From the NCBI RefSeq assembly GCF_009707515.1, contig NZ_WLYI01000021.1:53751-117750 (forward strand): a DNA stretch of 64,000 bases, read 5' to 3'. The notes under the pieces are model-generated. The model saw nothing but the letters and a program-made list of their open reading frames with translations. It had not been told where the DNA came from and did not search any database. A program made the translations under genes and the position numbers. Source of the stretch: Pseudomonas karstica (GTDB taxonomy: Bacteria; Pseudomonadota; Gammaproteobacteria; Pseudomonadales; Pseudomonadaceae). Below are positions 51,901 to 62,692 of this stretch, piece after piece. Position 1 is the stretch's first letter. Each line of letters begins with the position of its first letter.

Positions 51901-52250
51901 AGAGTCGATCTATAAGCCGGGTTCTGTCTTGAACAGTCATTCGTCTACGATGGCCATCACTGGACATCTTTAGCAACCTACCCGGTTCCAGCGCGGGCCA
52001 CGCCTTGGAACCCTATTTGGTCTTGCTCCAAGTGGGGTTTACCTAGCCACGAACTGTTGCCAGTCGTGCGGTGCGCTCTTACCGCACCTTTTCACCCTTA
52101 CCGGCACCGAAATGCTTAGGCGGTTATTTTCTGTGGCACTTTCCGTAGGCTCACGCCTCCCAGGCATTACCTGGCACTTCGCCCTATGGAGCCCGGACTT
52201 TCCTCCCCCCCCTAATTCTCATAGAGGGCAGCGACTGTCCAATCGACTCT
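51901..52250 (-). ncRNA. rnpB: RNase P RNA
   Basis: Catalytic RNA that trims tRNA 5' ends, about 350 bases on the minus strand. The ends pair: the minus strand begins AGAGTCGATTGGACAGTCGC and ends GCTTATAGATCGACTCT, the usual terminal helix of gammaproteobacterial RNase P RNA. Internal conserved stretches are present, including the plus-strand complement GGGTTCTGTCTTGAACAG. It lies between mraZ and rsmI, the usual place in pseudomonads. Confidence 0.95.
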
Positions 52251-52345
52251 CCGCCGCGAAGGTTAACGGCACGCGGCGCTCAGAACAAGCTTTAAAAGCC
52301 AACAACGCCATCATGTTCCGACGTAGCGCAGGTTAAAGCGTGGAA

Positions 52346-53218
52346 CTATTCACTCTTTTGTTTATCCAGCGCGACTTGATACAGAACATTCTTGCGCACA
52401 CCGGTAATTTCCGCCGCCAGGGCCGCTGCTCGCTTGAGAGGCATTTCCTTGAGCAACAAATCAAGGATGCGCATCGCTTCGCTGCCCACCGCATCTTCAC
52501 TTTCCGGTGCCGACCAGCCCGCCACCAACACTACACACTCGCCGCGCTGCTGATTGCTGTCGCCTTCGACGAACGCACGCAGCCCTTCCAACGGCAAGCC
52601 CTTGAGGGTCTCGAAGGTCTTCGTCAACTCACGTGCCAGCAAGGCCAGGCGCTCACCACCGAAGACCAGCTCCATATCCTGCAAGCACTCAAGGATGCGG
52701 TGCGGCGCCTCGTAGAAAATCAGCGTGCGCGGCTCCTCCTTCAGCAACTCAAGACGCGCCCTGCGTCCTACTGCCTTGGCAGGCAGAAAACCCTCAAAGA
52801 TAAAGCGGTCCGACGGAAGGCCGGCAGCAGACAATGCTGCAATCAGCGCGCACGCTCCCGGAATAGGCACTACATTGATACCTGCGGCTCGCGCCTGGCG
52901 GACCAGATGGTAGCCGGGATCGGAAATCAACGGCGTGCCCGCGTCGGAGATCAGTGCCACGTCGTCACCGGCGAGTAGTCGTGTAATAAACCGGCTACCC
53001 TCCTCACGTTCGTTATGCTCGTGACAGGCGGCCAATGGCGTGGTGATACCAAAATGCTGCAATAAACGCAGGGAGTGCCGAGTGTCTTCAGCCGCGATCA
53101 ATTTGGCTTCACGCAACACTTTCAGCGCCCGTGCGCTGATGTCGTCCAGGTTGCCAATGGGCGTCGCCACGACAAAAAGCGAGCCTGCAGTGGAATTCAA
53201 AGGACCTGGAGCAGTCAA
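52346..53218 (-). CDS. rsmI: 16S rRNA (cytidine1402-2'-O)-methyltransferase RsmI
   Basis: 290-residue tetrapyrrole-methylase-fold enzyme, 2'-O-methylating C1402. Motifs are LFVVATPIGNLDDIS, AAEDTRHSLRLL, ISDAGTPLISDPGYHLV and TLIFYEAPHRI. The likely start is TTG at 53218 (MTAPGPLNST), with GAGGTG six bases upstream. A GTG three codons earlier overlaps that ribosome site, and longer versions run into the promoter region. Divergent from lpoA, the same arrangement as E. coli yraL/yraM. Confidence 0.94.
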   Translation of the reverse strand: MTAPGPLNSTAGSLFVVATPIGNLDDISARALKVLREAKLIAAEDTRHSLRLLQHFGITTPLAACHEHNEREEGSRFITRLLAGDDVALISDAGTPLISDPGYHLVRQARAAGINVVPIPGACALIAALSAAGLPSDRFIFEGFLPAKAVGRRARLELLKEEPRTLIFYEAPHRILECLQDMELVFGGERLALLARELTKTFETLKGLPLEGLRAFVEGDSNQQRGECVVLVAGWSAPESEDAVGSEAMRILDLLLKEMPLKRAAALAAEITGVRKNVLYQVALDKQKSE

Positions 53219-53427
53219 AGCGCACACCTCGATGATTGGCAAAAGCCACATTGTAGCGCGTAGACGCCAGGAAAATATGCCATCTAGGCAGGCGCCTTTG
53301 CCGTCATCCGCAAGACCTTGCAACATTTGCACGACCTAAATAGACGGTTTCACGCCAGTAACATCGCGCCCTGGCCAGTGCTTGGGTACAATTCCACGCT
53401 AATTTGATCGGTATCAGGAACACTTAC

Positions 53428-55239
53428 ATGATCGCTTGCCTGCGGCTGCTCTCCGCCCTCTGCCTCGCTGCCCTATTGGCCGCTTGCGCCAGCTCGCCCT
53501 CGTCCAGCCTTGGCGACCTTCCACGGACCCCGGATGCCAGTATCGAGCAACTGCTCGAACAGGCAACTTCGGCAAAAACCCCGGAAAAAGCCAGCTTGCT
53601 GCGCCTGAGCGCAGCGGATCTGGCTTACCACCAAAACAATCCCGCTCGCTCGGCGCAGATTCTTGCCCAAGTCCCGCTGGACTCCCTCAAGCCTGCGGCA
53701 CAGGTGTTCGCCAGCACCCTGACGGCCGAACTGGCAATGACCCGCAACCAGCCCAAAGCGGCGTTGGCGGCGCTGAACCACCCAAGCCTGCAAAACCTGA
53801 AGGAGCTGGCACCAGAGCAGCAGATCCGCACCGGCACTGTGCACGCCCGTGCCTATGAAGCTGACGGCCAGACCCTGGCCGCCGCTCGCGAACGCGTTGC
53901 CATGGCCCCCTTGCTCAGCGGCGACACAGCCAGTAGCAACCATGAAGCCATCTGGGCCTTGATTGCAGCCGTACCTGCCGAACAACTGCAAGCCACCAAC
54001 AACCCGACACTGGACGGCTGGGTCTCCCTGGCCCTGGCAGTCAAGGGCGCGGGAACCCTGGAACAGCAGCAGGCCGCCATCGACACCTGGCGCGTCCAGA
54101 ACCCTGGCCATCCAGCATCCTTGCAACTGCCGCAGCCACTGATCAAGCTCAAGGAACTGGCCAGCCAACCCCTGAGCAAGATTGCCTTGCTGCTGCCACA
54201 GGAAGGGCCATTGGCCAACGTTGCCAGGGCACTGCGCGAAGGTTTCATGGCCGCTCACTACCAAGCTGAACAGGCCGGGCAAAAACCCCCGATCATTGAG
54301 TTCTATGACAGCTCGCGCCTGAGTTCCATTGACGACTTCTATGCCAAGGCCCAGGCCGCGGGCGTGCAACTGGTAGTTGGTCCGCTGGAGAAACCGCTGG
54401 TCAAGCAACTCAATGATCGCCCGCAACTGCCGATCACTACGCTGGCCTTGAACTACAGCGAAACCGATCAGGGCCCGGCGCAATTGTTCCAGTTTGGCCT
54501 GGCGGCCGAAGACGAGGCACGTGAAGTATCCCAGCGTGCCCGTGCCGACGGCCTGCACCGCGCAGCAGCCATGGTGCCGAAAGGCGAATGGGGTGAGCGT
54601 GTATTCAGGGCTTTCCGTCAGGATTGGGAAGCCAATGGCGGCACCGTGATCGGCGTTGAGTACGTTGACCAACCGGTGGCATTGGCCCAGCAGATCGCCG
54701 ATCTGTTCCATCTGCGCCAGAGCGAAGGTCGTGCCAAGAGCCTGCAAAGCACCGTAGGGACAGACGTCGCCGCCCAGCCTTCGCGTCGCCAGGATATCGA
54801 GTTCATCTTCCTGGCTGTCCCCCCACAACTGGCCCAGCAGATCAAGCCGACCCTGAACTTCCAGTACGCCGGCGATGTGCCGGTGTATGCGACGTCCCAT
54901 GTGTACAGTGCCAGTGGCGACAGGAACCAGTACCTCGACATGAACAACGTCATGTTCTGCGAAACACCTTGGTTGCTCAACACCACCGACCCGCTGCGCA
55001 ACCAGGTCGCCGCCCAGTGGCCGCAAGCCAATGGCAGCCTCGGTCGTTTGTACGCAATGGGCGTTGACGCCTATCGCCTGGCGCCGCGCCTGGGCCAACT
55101 CAAGGCCCTGCCAGACACTCGTATCGACGGTCTCTCCGGTAACCTGGGCATCAGCCCGAACCAACGGGTCGACCGTCAATTGCCATGGGCCCAGTTTGTC
55201 AATGGCCAGGTCCAGCGCCTGCCTGATACCTCGCGCTAA
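53428..55239 (+). CDS. lpoA: Penicillin-binding protein activator LpoA
   Basis: 603-residue outer-membrane lipoprotein that activates PBP1a from outside. The lipobox is LLAACASSP after a hydrophobic signal. A helical TPR-like N-terminal domain (about 35-240) is followed by a periplasmic-binding-protein-like C-terminal domain starting at SKIALLLPQEGPLANVARAL. AGGAA precedes the ATG at 53428; an earlier in-frame start lacks a ribosome site and would spoil the signal peptide. Confidence 0.92.
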   Translation: MIACLRLLSALCLAALLAACASSPSSSLGDLPRTPDASIEQLLEQATSAKTPEKASLLRLSAADLAYHQNNPARSAQILAQVPLDSLKPAAQVFASTLTAELAMTRNQPKAALAALNHPSLQNLKELAPEQQIRTGTVHARAYEADGQTLAAARERVAMAPLLSGDTASSNHEAIWALIAAVPAEQLQATNNPTLDGWVSLALAVKGAGTLEQQQAAIDTWRVQNPGHPASLQLPQPLIKLKELASQPLSKIALLLPQEGPLANVARALREGFMAAHYQAEQAGQKPPIIEFYDSSRLSSIDDFYAKAQAAGVQLVVGPLEKPLVKQLNDRPQLPITTLALNYSETDQGPAQLFQFGLAAEDEAREVSQRARADGLHRAAAMVPKGEWGERVFRAFRQDWEANGGTVIGVEYVDQPVALAQQIADLFHLRQSEGRAKSLQSTVGTDVAAQPSRRQDIEFIFLAVPPQLAQQIKPTLNFQYAGDVPVYATSHVYSASGDRNQYLDMNNVMFCETPWLLNTTDPLRNQVAAQWPQANGSLGRLYAMGVDAYRLAPRLGQLKALPDTRIDGLSGNLGISPNQRVDRQLPWAQFVNGQVQRLPDTSR

Positions 55240-55625
55240 TGCCCCAGCAGTCGAGCGCACAAAGCGGCAAGGACGCCGAACTTCAAGCGCTCAAACACTT
55301 GCAACAACAAGGTCTGCGGTTGCTGGCGCAGAACTGGTTGTGCAAGCGCGGCGAGCTTGATCTGGTCATGCTTGACGGCGATACAGTAGTATTTGTCGAA
55401 GTCCGTTACAGAAAACACGCACAATGGGGTGGCGCGCTCGCCAGTATCGATAGGCGCAAACGTCAAAAGCTGACACTCGCCGCGCAGTTTTTCCTGCAAA
55501 GCGAGCGTCGGTGGGCCGATCATCCTTGCCGTTTCGATGTGGTTGCCATAGAAAGCACCCCGCTGGGAACAACCGATCTGATCTGGCTGCCCGATGCCTT
55601 TGACAGTTGCGATTTTGGCAGCTGA
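55239..55625 (+). CDS. yraN: YraN (UPF0102) nuclease-like protein
   Basis: 128 residues with a restriction-endonuclease-like core: LLAQNWLCKRGELDLVMLDG, then VVFVEVRYRKHAQWGGA with the D-(E/V)E-x-K pattern. Function not established. Its ATG overlaps the lpoA stop (TAATG), as part of lpoA-yraN-diaA-dolP. Confidence 0.93.
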   Translation: MPQQSSAQSGKDAELQALKHLQQQGLRLLAQNWLCKRGELDLVMLDGDTVVFVEVRYRKHAQWGGALASIDRRKRQKLTLAAQFFLQSERRWADHPCRFDVVAIESTPLGTTDLIWLPDAFDSCDFGS

Positions 55626-56887
<1,262 letters not shown>

Positions 56888-56890
56888 TGT

Positions 56891-56959
56891 AAACCCACAG
56901 CCACAAAAAAGGGCGCCGTGCATTGATTGCACGGCGCCCTTTTTTGTGGCTGTGGGTTT
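56891..56959. terminator. Bidirectional terminator in a 32-bp perfect inverted repeat
   Basis: Arms 56891-56922 and 56928-56959 are perfect inverted copies around the loop TTGAT. The inner stem GGGCGCCGTGCA/TGCACGGCGCCC is flanked by A6 and T6, so it terminates in both directions. The outer 14 bases extend the stem and include two bases of the stop codon of the facing OmpA-family gene. Confidence 0.9.
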
Positions 56960-57725
56960 ACTGGTACTGCTGGTATGGATTGCCCTGGAACTCGTTGTTT
57001 TGCTGAGGCGCCTGTTGCTGGGCAGGTTGGCCATATTGCTGGCCGGGGATAGGCCCGAGGTTGACCTCTACACGACGGTTCTGCGCACGACCGTTTACGT
57101 CGGCGTTGCTGGCAATCGGGTTATCCGGACCGGCCCCGCGAGCACTCAGGTTGGTTTGGCTGACCCCCTGGGATGTCAGGTAAGTAGCCACACTTTGCGC
57201 ACGACGCTGGGACAGGTCCATGTTGTGCTGGCGGCTGCCGGTGCTGTCGGTGTAGCCGACGATCTGAATGGTGTTCTGATTGAACTGCTTGAGGGAGCCC
57301 GCCAGGTTGTTCAATGGCGTGTAGAAACTACTGGCAATAGCGGCTGAATCAGTCGCGAAAGTGATATTACCCGGCATGATCAACTTGATCTGATCGCCTT
57401 GGCGCTGAACTTCAACGCCAGTATTGGCCATGCTTTCGCGCAGTTTTTTCTCCTGCTGATCAGCGTAATAGCCATAGCCCGCCGCACCGATACCGGCGAC
57501 CGCAGCGCCGATCAAGGCGCCCTTGCCACGGCTGTTATGATCAATGGCCGCACCGGCCAATGCACCGGCCAGTGCGCCGAGCCCACCGTACTTGGCGGTT
57601 TTGCTCATACCCTGGGAGCCACTATCGGCCTGCCCCTGGCTACCGTCATATGGGTTAGGGGATGCACAGCCAGACAACAAGGCAACAGCCGTAGCAACAA
57701 CAAGCAGACGACGCGAAGTGAACAT
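56958..57725 (-). CDS. OmpA-family lipoprotein (YiaD-like)
   Basis: 255 residues. Lipoprotein signal with ALLSGCASP, a glycine-zipper membrane segment (GGLGALAGALAGAAIDHNSR and ALIGAAVAGIGAAGYGYYAD), then an OmpA-like peptidoglycan-binding domain (about 115-225) with IVGYTDSTGSRQHNMDLSQR and ADVNGRAQNRRVEVNL. The tail is rich in Gln and Pro. It probably anchors the outer membrane to peptidoglycan. Similar to E. coli YiaD from memory. Confidence 0.9.
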   Translation of the reverse strand: MFTSRRLLVVATAVALLSGCASPNPYDGSQGQADSGSQGMSKTAKYGGLGALAGALAGAAIDHNSRGKGALIGAAVAGIGAAGYGYYADQQEKKLRESMANTGVEVQRQGDQIKLIMPGNITFATDSAAIASSFYTPLNNLAGSLKQFNQNTIQIVGYTDSTGSRQHNMDLSQRRAQSVATYLTSQGVSQTNLSARGAGPDNPIASNADVNGRAQNRRVEVNLGPIPGQQYGQPAQQQAPQQNNEFQGNPYQQYQ

Positions 57726-58213
57726 GAAGGAAGCTCCTACTTTTGCATTCTATGATGCAGAGGACATTGGCAATGGACCTGTGCCGACGTTGGAACGCGA
57801 CAAACGGTAAAAATTCCGTTCCCAGCCAGGCCCAAATAAAAATGGTCAACCGTCCTACAACCGGCGGCGAGCATAGTGGAACCCTAGCAGACACCTGCTG
57901 AATAAGAGTTGTCATTTTTTCTACGCATGTCGTCAGATGATTGTCATTAAATGTCCGAAAAACACCCTGCGCCCCTCAAGCCCTGATGAAGGAACTCTCA
58001 CGCATCTCATCTCCCAGCCGCGCATCCGGACCCAGGCAGCTCAACTGACAGTGACTTGCGCTTGCCCCGGTGTGGACTCGTGAGACAGGTTTACGGCACT
58101 GATTTTCGAACGTGACCCTTGGACACTTTTTGGCCTGGAATCAAATCGCTTAAGTTTCCCACTCAGTGGGAATCACCCGTACAAAATGAGAATTCGTACT
58201 CTATAGTGCCGGC
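57726..58213. promoter_or_regulatory. Divergent intergenic region with an IclR-operator candidate
   Basis: 488 bases between ompA-like and iclR. The clear feature is a perfect 17-base palindrome TTCCCACTCAGTGGGAA at 58156-58172, 42 bases before the iclR start. TATAGT at 58202-58207 lies only six bases before the ATG and would place the transcript start at or next to it. No gene was found in the rest. Confidence 0.6.
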
Positions 58214-58951
58214 ATGATCGACCTCGAAAGCAAAAGCATCGTAGACCGCGTTCTGCACGTATTGGTGTGTATCGCCAAGGCAGGGCAACCCATTGGCGCC
58301 AAGCGTATTGCCGCTCGGGTTGATATGCCGTTGAGCACGGTCTATCGCCATCTCGCGGCCCTGAAAAAATGGGGCCTGATCCAGGAGCACCTGACGACCG
58401 GGCTTTACGAGCCAGGAGCCATGGCAGTGCAACTGGCCTGGGGCTTTGATCAGAACTCCAACCTGATCAGCCAAAGTCGCGACGAAATCAGCGCTCTGGT
58501 AGACCGCTCCGGCGAAAGTGTAGGCCTGCTGATGTACGCCAACGAGCAGGTGGTTTGTATCGCCATGGAAGAAAGCAGCCGTTCGCTGCGCTGTTCCTTC
58601 ACCAAGGGCCGTGCCCATTCCCTGATGCAGGGGGCCTCGGCGAAAAGCTTGCTGGCGTTTTTGCCACGCCCGTTACAAAAGCGCCTTATGGATGAGCAGC
58701 TGGGTCATGACCCGGCGGCCGTGGCCGACCTCGAGCAACAGCTGATGGACATTCGCAACCGCGGCTTTGCCATCAGCGACAGCGAGGTGGATGAGGGTGT
58801 CTGGGGGGTCAGCGTTCCGCTGATTTCCCATGATGAACGATTGGAAGGAACCATAACCTTGATGGCGCCTTCACTGCGTGTCGGGACCCGTAAAGAAGAG
58901 CTGATAAACCTTACAAGAAAAGCAGCCAGCCGCATTTGCAACCGTTTCTAA
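58214..58951 (+). CDS. IclR-family transcriptional regulator
   Basis: 245 residues. The N-terminal winged helix (about 8-70: VLHVLVCIAKAGQPIGAKRI, PLSTVYRHLAALKKWGL) is followed by an IclR effector domain with GRAHSLMQGASAKSLLAFLP and DSEVDEGVWGVSVPL. No ribosome site precedes the ATG and a -10-like TATAGT is just upstream, so the message may be leaderless. Located directly before an ABC importer, hutF and hutG, which it probably controls. Confidence 0.92.
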   Translation: MIDLESKSIVDRVLHVLVCIAKAGQPIGAKRIAARVDMPLSTVYRHLAALKKWGLIQEHLTTGLYEPGAMAVQLAWGFDQNSNLISQSRDEISALVDRSGESVGLLMYANEQVVCIAMEESSRSLRCSFTKGRAHSLMQGASAKSLLAFLPRPLQKRLMDEQLGHDPAAVADLEQQLMDIRNRGFAISDSEVDEGVWGVSVPLISHDERLEGTITLMAPSLRVGTRKEELINLTRKAASRICNRF

Positions 58952-58998
58952 CTGCCGGCTACATCCCGATTGCCCCCCATGATTTCGAGGAAGAACTT

Positions 58999-59751
58999 AT
59001 GAAGTACTCCAGGCTGCTAGGCGCATTCGCGACAGCACTCACTCTACTGGCTTTCATACCGTTGTCGGCCAACGCCACTGATGACGTGCTACGGGTCGGT
59101 ACCGACGCTACCTTCCCGCCGATGGAGTTCATCAAGGACGGTCAGCGTACCGGCTTCGATGTCGAGTTGATCGAAGCGCTGGGCAAGCAGATGAACAAGA
59201 AGGTGGAATGGATTGATATTGGCTTCAAGGGGCTGATTCCCGGGCTTATATCCAAGCGTTTCGATGTGGCGGCTTCCGCGATCTACATGACCGATGAGCG
59301 GCGCAAGGTGGTGGACTTTACCGACTCCTACTTCCGTGGCGGCCTGGCTGTGCTGGTGCTGAAGGACGACAAGACAATCAACTCCCCGGCAGACCTGGTT
59401 GCGGGCAAGAAAGTATCGGCTCAGGTCGGCACAAAATCCATCGCCTACCTCCAGGAACACTACCCAGGAGTCAAGGTCGTCGAGGTTGAAAAAAACCAGG
59501 CCATGTTTGATTTGCTGACAATCAATCGTGTGAATGCGGCTGTCACCGGCCGTCCGGCAGCGGCCGAATTCGCCAGAGTGGAGCCCCGCGTGAGGGTGCT
59601 TGACGAGGGCCTGACCACCGAGCTTTACGGCTTTGCCATGCGCAAGGGCGACACTGACCTGGCGGTGCAGATGAACGCTGCGCTGCAAACCCTGCGCGGC
59701 AACGGCGAATATGCAGCGCTGTCTGAAAAATGGTTCGGCGCCCAAGAATAA
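58999..59751 (+). CDS. Amino-acid-type ABC transporter substrate-binding protein
   Basis: 250 residues from an ATG with GAGGAAG upstream. Signal peptide about 1-25 (ending ANATDD), then an SBP_bac_3 domain: LRVGTDATFPPMEFIKDGQR, YMTDERRKVVDFTDSYF and QVGTKSIAYLQEHYPG. It captures a polar amino acid or derivative in the periplasm. Clustering with hutF and hutG suggests histidine breakdown intermediates such as formiminoglutamate; this is an inference. Confidence 0.92.
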   Translation: MKYSRLLGAFATALTLLAFIPLSANATDDVLRVGTDATFPPMEFIKDGQRTGFDVELIEALGKQMNKKVEWIDIGFKGLIPGLISKRFDVAASAIYMTDERRKVVDFTDSYFRGGLAVLVLKDDKTINSPADLVAGKKVSAQVGTKSIAYLQEHYPGVKVVEVEKNQAMFDLLTINRVNAAVTGRPAAAEFARVEPRVRVLDEGLTTELYGFAMRKGDTDLAVQMNAALQTLRGNGEYAALSEKWFGAQE

Positions 59752-59818
59752 CAACCGCTCTCTACGCCCGGGGCCTTCTTTCCGGGCGTGTCTATCGAAG
59801 ATACCGTTGGAGTAAATT

Positions 59819-60484
59819 ATGGACCTCGACTTTTCCCCGGTGTGGGACGGCTGGCGCTCGCTCGCGTCCGGTGCTGCCGTCACCATCGAAATCACCCTGG
59901 CTGCACTGATTCTGGGGTGTGTACTGGGGCTGTTGATCGGCCTGGGCCGCCTCAACCCAAAGCGTCGGATCATCTATGGCTTCTGCACGACCTACCTGAC
60001 CCTGGTACGCGGCACGCCGTTGCTGGTGCAGTTGTTCATCCTGTTTTTCGGCTTGCCGCACTTTGGCATCCAGTTGCCCGCCTATGTGTGTGGCATCTTC
60101 GGGCTGGGCATCTACAGCGCAGCCTATGTTTCGGAAATCGTTCGAGGCTCAATTCAGTCGGTAGAGAAAGGCCAGATGGAGGCCGCTCGCTCACTGGGCC
60201 TGCCTTACAAACTGGCGATGCGCAAAGTCATTCTGCCCCAGGCATTCGTGCGCATGATCCCCTCACTGGGCAATGAATTCATTGCGTTGATAAAAAACTC
60301 TGCGCTGGTTTCGCTGTTGACCATTGCCGACGTGATGCATGAAGGTGAAAAGATCATCAGCGTTTCCTATCGCTCGCTTGAGGTTTACCTGGCTATCGCG
60401 GCTATCTATCTGGTCCTGACCGGTACCACCACGCTCATTCTGCGCCGTACCGAGAAAATGCTTCGTGCCGACGGGAGAGTCTGA
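59819..60484 (+). CDS. Amino-acid-type ABC transporter permease
   Basis: 221-residue inner-membrane protein of the HisM/GlnP family with about five helices. It contains [20 protein letters not shown] and the EAA loop region [20 protein letters not shown] that docks the ATPase. Only one permease gene is present, so it should act as a homodimer. TGGAG precedes the ATG. Confidence 0.93.
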   Translation: MDLDFSPVWDGWRSLASGAAVTIEITLAALILGCVLGLLIGLGRLNPKRRIIYGFCTTYLTLVRGTPLLVQLFILFFGLPHFGIQLPAYVCGIFGLGIYSAAYVSEIVRGSIQSVEKGQMEAARSLGLPYKLAMRKVILPQAFVRMIPSLGNEFIALIKNSALVSLLTIADVMHEGEKIISVSYRSLEVYLAIAAIYLVLTGTTTLILRRTEKMLRADGRV

Positions 60485-61257
60485 TGAGCGCGCCAATTAT
60501 CGATATCAAAAACCTCAGCAAATCCTTTGGTGCCCATCACGTACTGCGTGGCATCGACTTCAGCGTACAGCCCACTCAGGTCGTGGTCATCATCGGCCCC
60601 AGCGGTTCGGGTAAAAGCACCTTCCTGCGCTGCATGAATGGCCTGGAAACCGCCGAGGGCGGCACGCTCGTGGCGTGTGGGCATACCGTGGTAGAGCAAG
60701 GGCGAATGATGTCCGAGGAAAAGCTCGACACGTTGCGCAGCGAAGTGGGCATGGTATTTCAGTCCTTCAACCTGTTTCCGCACCTGACGGTCCTGGAAAA
60801 CATCACGCTAGCGCCCATGGCATTGCACGCCACTCCTCGCAAGGAAGCCCAGGCCCAAGGTATGCAGCTTCTGGAGAAGGTCGGGCTCGCGCACAAGGCT
60901 GACGTCTATCCGGGCACGTTGTCGGGCGGCCAGAAACAACGGGTAGCCATCGCTCGCGCACTGGCCATGGAACCCAAGGTCATGCTGTTCGATGAGCCAA
61001 CCTCGGCTCTTGACCCGGAGCTTGTGGGGGAAGTGCTGCAGGTCATGCAGAACCTTGCCGCCGAAGGCATGACGATGATCATCGTGACCCACGAAATGGG
61101 GTTTGCCCGCGAGGTGGCCGATGTCGTGGTCGTCATGGACCAGGGCGTGATTGTGGAAGCCGCGCCCCCTGCACAGCTGTTCAGCGCCCCCAAAGAGGCG
61201 CGTACCCGTAGCTTCCTGCAGAGCATCCTCGCCCGCGAGGCGTCCCATGCTGTCTGA
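60484..61257 (+). CDS. Amino-acid-type ABC transporter ATP-binding protein
   Basis: 257-residue ABC ATPase. Walker [11 protein letters not shown]-loop [13 protein letters not shown], signature [15 protein letters not shown], Walker [15 protein letters not shown] and H-loop [10 protein letters not shown]. Its start overlaps the permease stop (TGATG). Together with the two preceding genes it forms a complete polar amino acid importer. Confidence 0.95.
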   Translation: MSAPIIDIKNLSKSFGAHHVLRGIDFSVQPTQVVVIIGPSGSGKSTFLRCMNGLETAEGGTLVACGHTVVEQGRMMSEEKLDTLRSEVGMVFQSFNLFPHLTVLENITLAPMALHATPRKEAQAQGMQLLEKVGLAHKADVYPGTLSGGQKQRVAIARALAMEPKVMLFDEPTSALDPELVGEVLQVMQNLAAEGMTMIIVTHEMGFAREVADVVVVMDQGVIVEAAPPAQLFSAPKEARTRSFLQSILAREASHAV

Positions 61258-62692
61258 AGCAGTGCCCGGGAACAATCAGTCTGCCCCCGCCAATTCGATA
61301 GAGGCGCGCGGACTGTTCGCTGAAGTCGCACTGTTGCCCGACGGCTGGCACGAGAACGTGGTGTTGCGCTGGGATGCAGCCGGCGATCTTTACGACGTAC
61401 AAACCGGCGCGGTACCAACGCCCGACATGCCCAAGGCCTGTGGGCCGGTGGTCAGTGGGATGCCCAACTTGCATTCCCATGCATTCCAGCGGGCAATGGC
61501 CGGACTTACCGAAACCCTGGGTGACCCTTCTGATTCATTCTGGAGCTGGCGCACCCTGATGTATCGTTTCGCCCAGCGTTTGCAGCCTGAACACCTGCAC
61601 GCTATCGGTCGCCACCTCTACATCGAAATGCTCAAGGCGGGCTACACCTCGGTGTGCGAGTTTCATTATGTCCATCACGACGCCAATGGTCAGGCCTATA
61701 ACAATCCTGCGGAACTGGCGGAACAGATCACTCACGCAGCGCAGGAGGTCGGCATCGGCATTACCCTGTTGCCGGTGCTTTACCAGTTCAGCGGCTTCGG
61801 GCAAAGCGCGCCCTCCCCTCATCAACGACGCTTTATTTCATCACCCGAATGGATTCTGAATTTGCGCGAGCAGATGAAAAAAAGCCTGCCAGAGAACGGC
61901 AACCGCTGTTATGGCGTGGCACCGCACTCGTTGCGTGCCGTGTCAGAAGACTCTCTGCAAGCGCTGATCAGCGGCTTGGATCGCGATGACGCACGGGCCC
62001 CCATCCACGTGCATATTGCCGAGCAAACCAAGGAAGTCGATGACTGCATCGCGACCCTGGGGCAACGGCCCGTGGAGTGGCTGCTGGATCGTCAATCTGT
62101 GGACAGTCGTTGGTGCCTGGTGCATGCCACGCACATGAATAATCAGGAGTACGCCGATGTCGCCCGCAGCGGGGCGACTGTCGGGCTTTGCCTGACCACC
62201 GAGGCCAACCTGGGCGACGGCATCTTCGATGCCCAGCAGTATCTTGCCTCTGGGGGACGCTGGGGTATCGGCTCCGACAGCAACACCTGCGTGAATCCGT
62301 TTGCCGAGTTTCGCCTGCTGGAATACGGACAGCGCTTGAGCCGTCGCCGCCGCAATGTACTGGCCGATCAGCACACCCCAGCTGTAGCCGACCGGTTGTT
62401 CGCCCAGGCCTTGGCCGGTGGTGCCGCAGCGACCGGGCGCCGGGTAGCGGGTTTGAGCGTGGGACAACGTGCCGACTTTGTGGTGCTTGACCGCAATGCC
62501 CCTAACATAGGCGACCGGCCGCATAAATTGCTGCTGTCTTCCCTGGTGTTTTGCGAGCACGGCGGTAACCCGGTACAGGACGTATTCGTGGGCGGTCAGC
62601 AGGTCGTCGCCAACGGCAACCACCCCTTGCAGGAACAAGCGCAGCGAGATTACCGCGCCACCCTGGCAGAACTATTGAAGGAATCGACATGA
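61247..62692 (+). CDS. hutF: Formimidoylglutamate deiminase HutF
   Basis: 481-residue zinc amidohydrolase converting N-formimino-L-glutamate to N-formyl-L-glutamate and ammonia. Metal and catalytic motifs are [19 protein letters not shown] (HxH), [23 protein letters not shown] and [20 protein letters not shown]. The ATG at 61247 overlaps the ABC ATPase by 11 bases and has GAGG six bases upstream. This branch with HutG replaces direct hydrolysis by HutE-type enzymes. It has no hutH, hutU or hutI nearby. Confidence 0.93.
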   Translation: MLSEAVPGNNQSAPANSIEARGLFAEVALLPDGWHENVVLRWDAAGDLYDVQTGAVPTPDMPKACGPVVSGMPNLHSHAFQRAMAGLTETLGDPSDSFWSWRTLMYRFAQRLQPEHLHAIGRHLYIEMLKAGYTSVCEFHYVHHDANGQAYNNPAELAEQITHAAQEVGIGITLLPVLYQFSGFGQSAPSPHQRRFISSPEWILNLREQMKKSLPENGNRCYGVAPHSLRAVSEDSLQALISGLDRDDARAPIHVHIAEQTKEVDDCIATLGQRPVEWLLDRQSVDSRWCLVHATHMNNQEYADVARSGATVGLCLTTEANLGDGIFDAQQYLASGGRWGIGSDSNTCVNPFAEFRLLEYGQRLSRRRRNVLADQHTPAVADRLFAQALAGGAAATGRRVAGLSVGQRADFVVLDRNAPNIGDRPHKLLLSSLVFCEHGGNPVQDVFVGGQQVVANGNHPLQEQAQRDYRATLAELLKEST

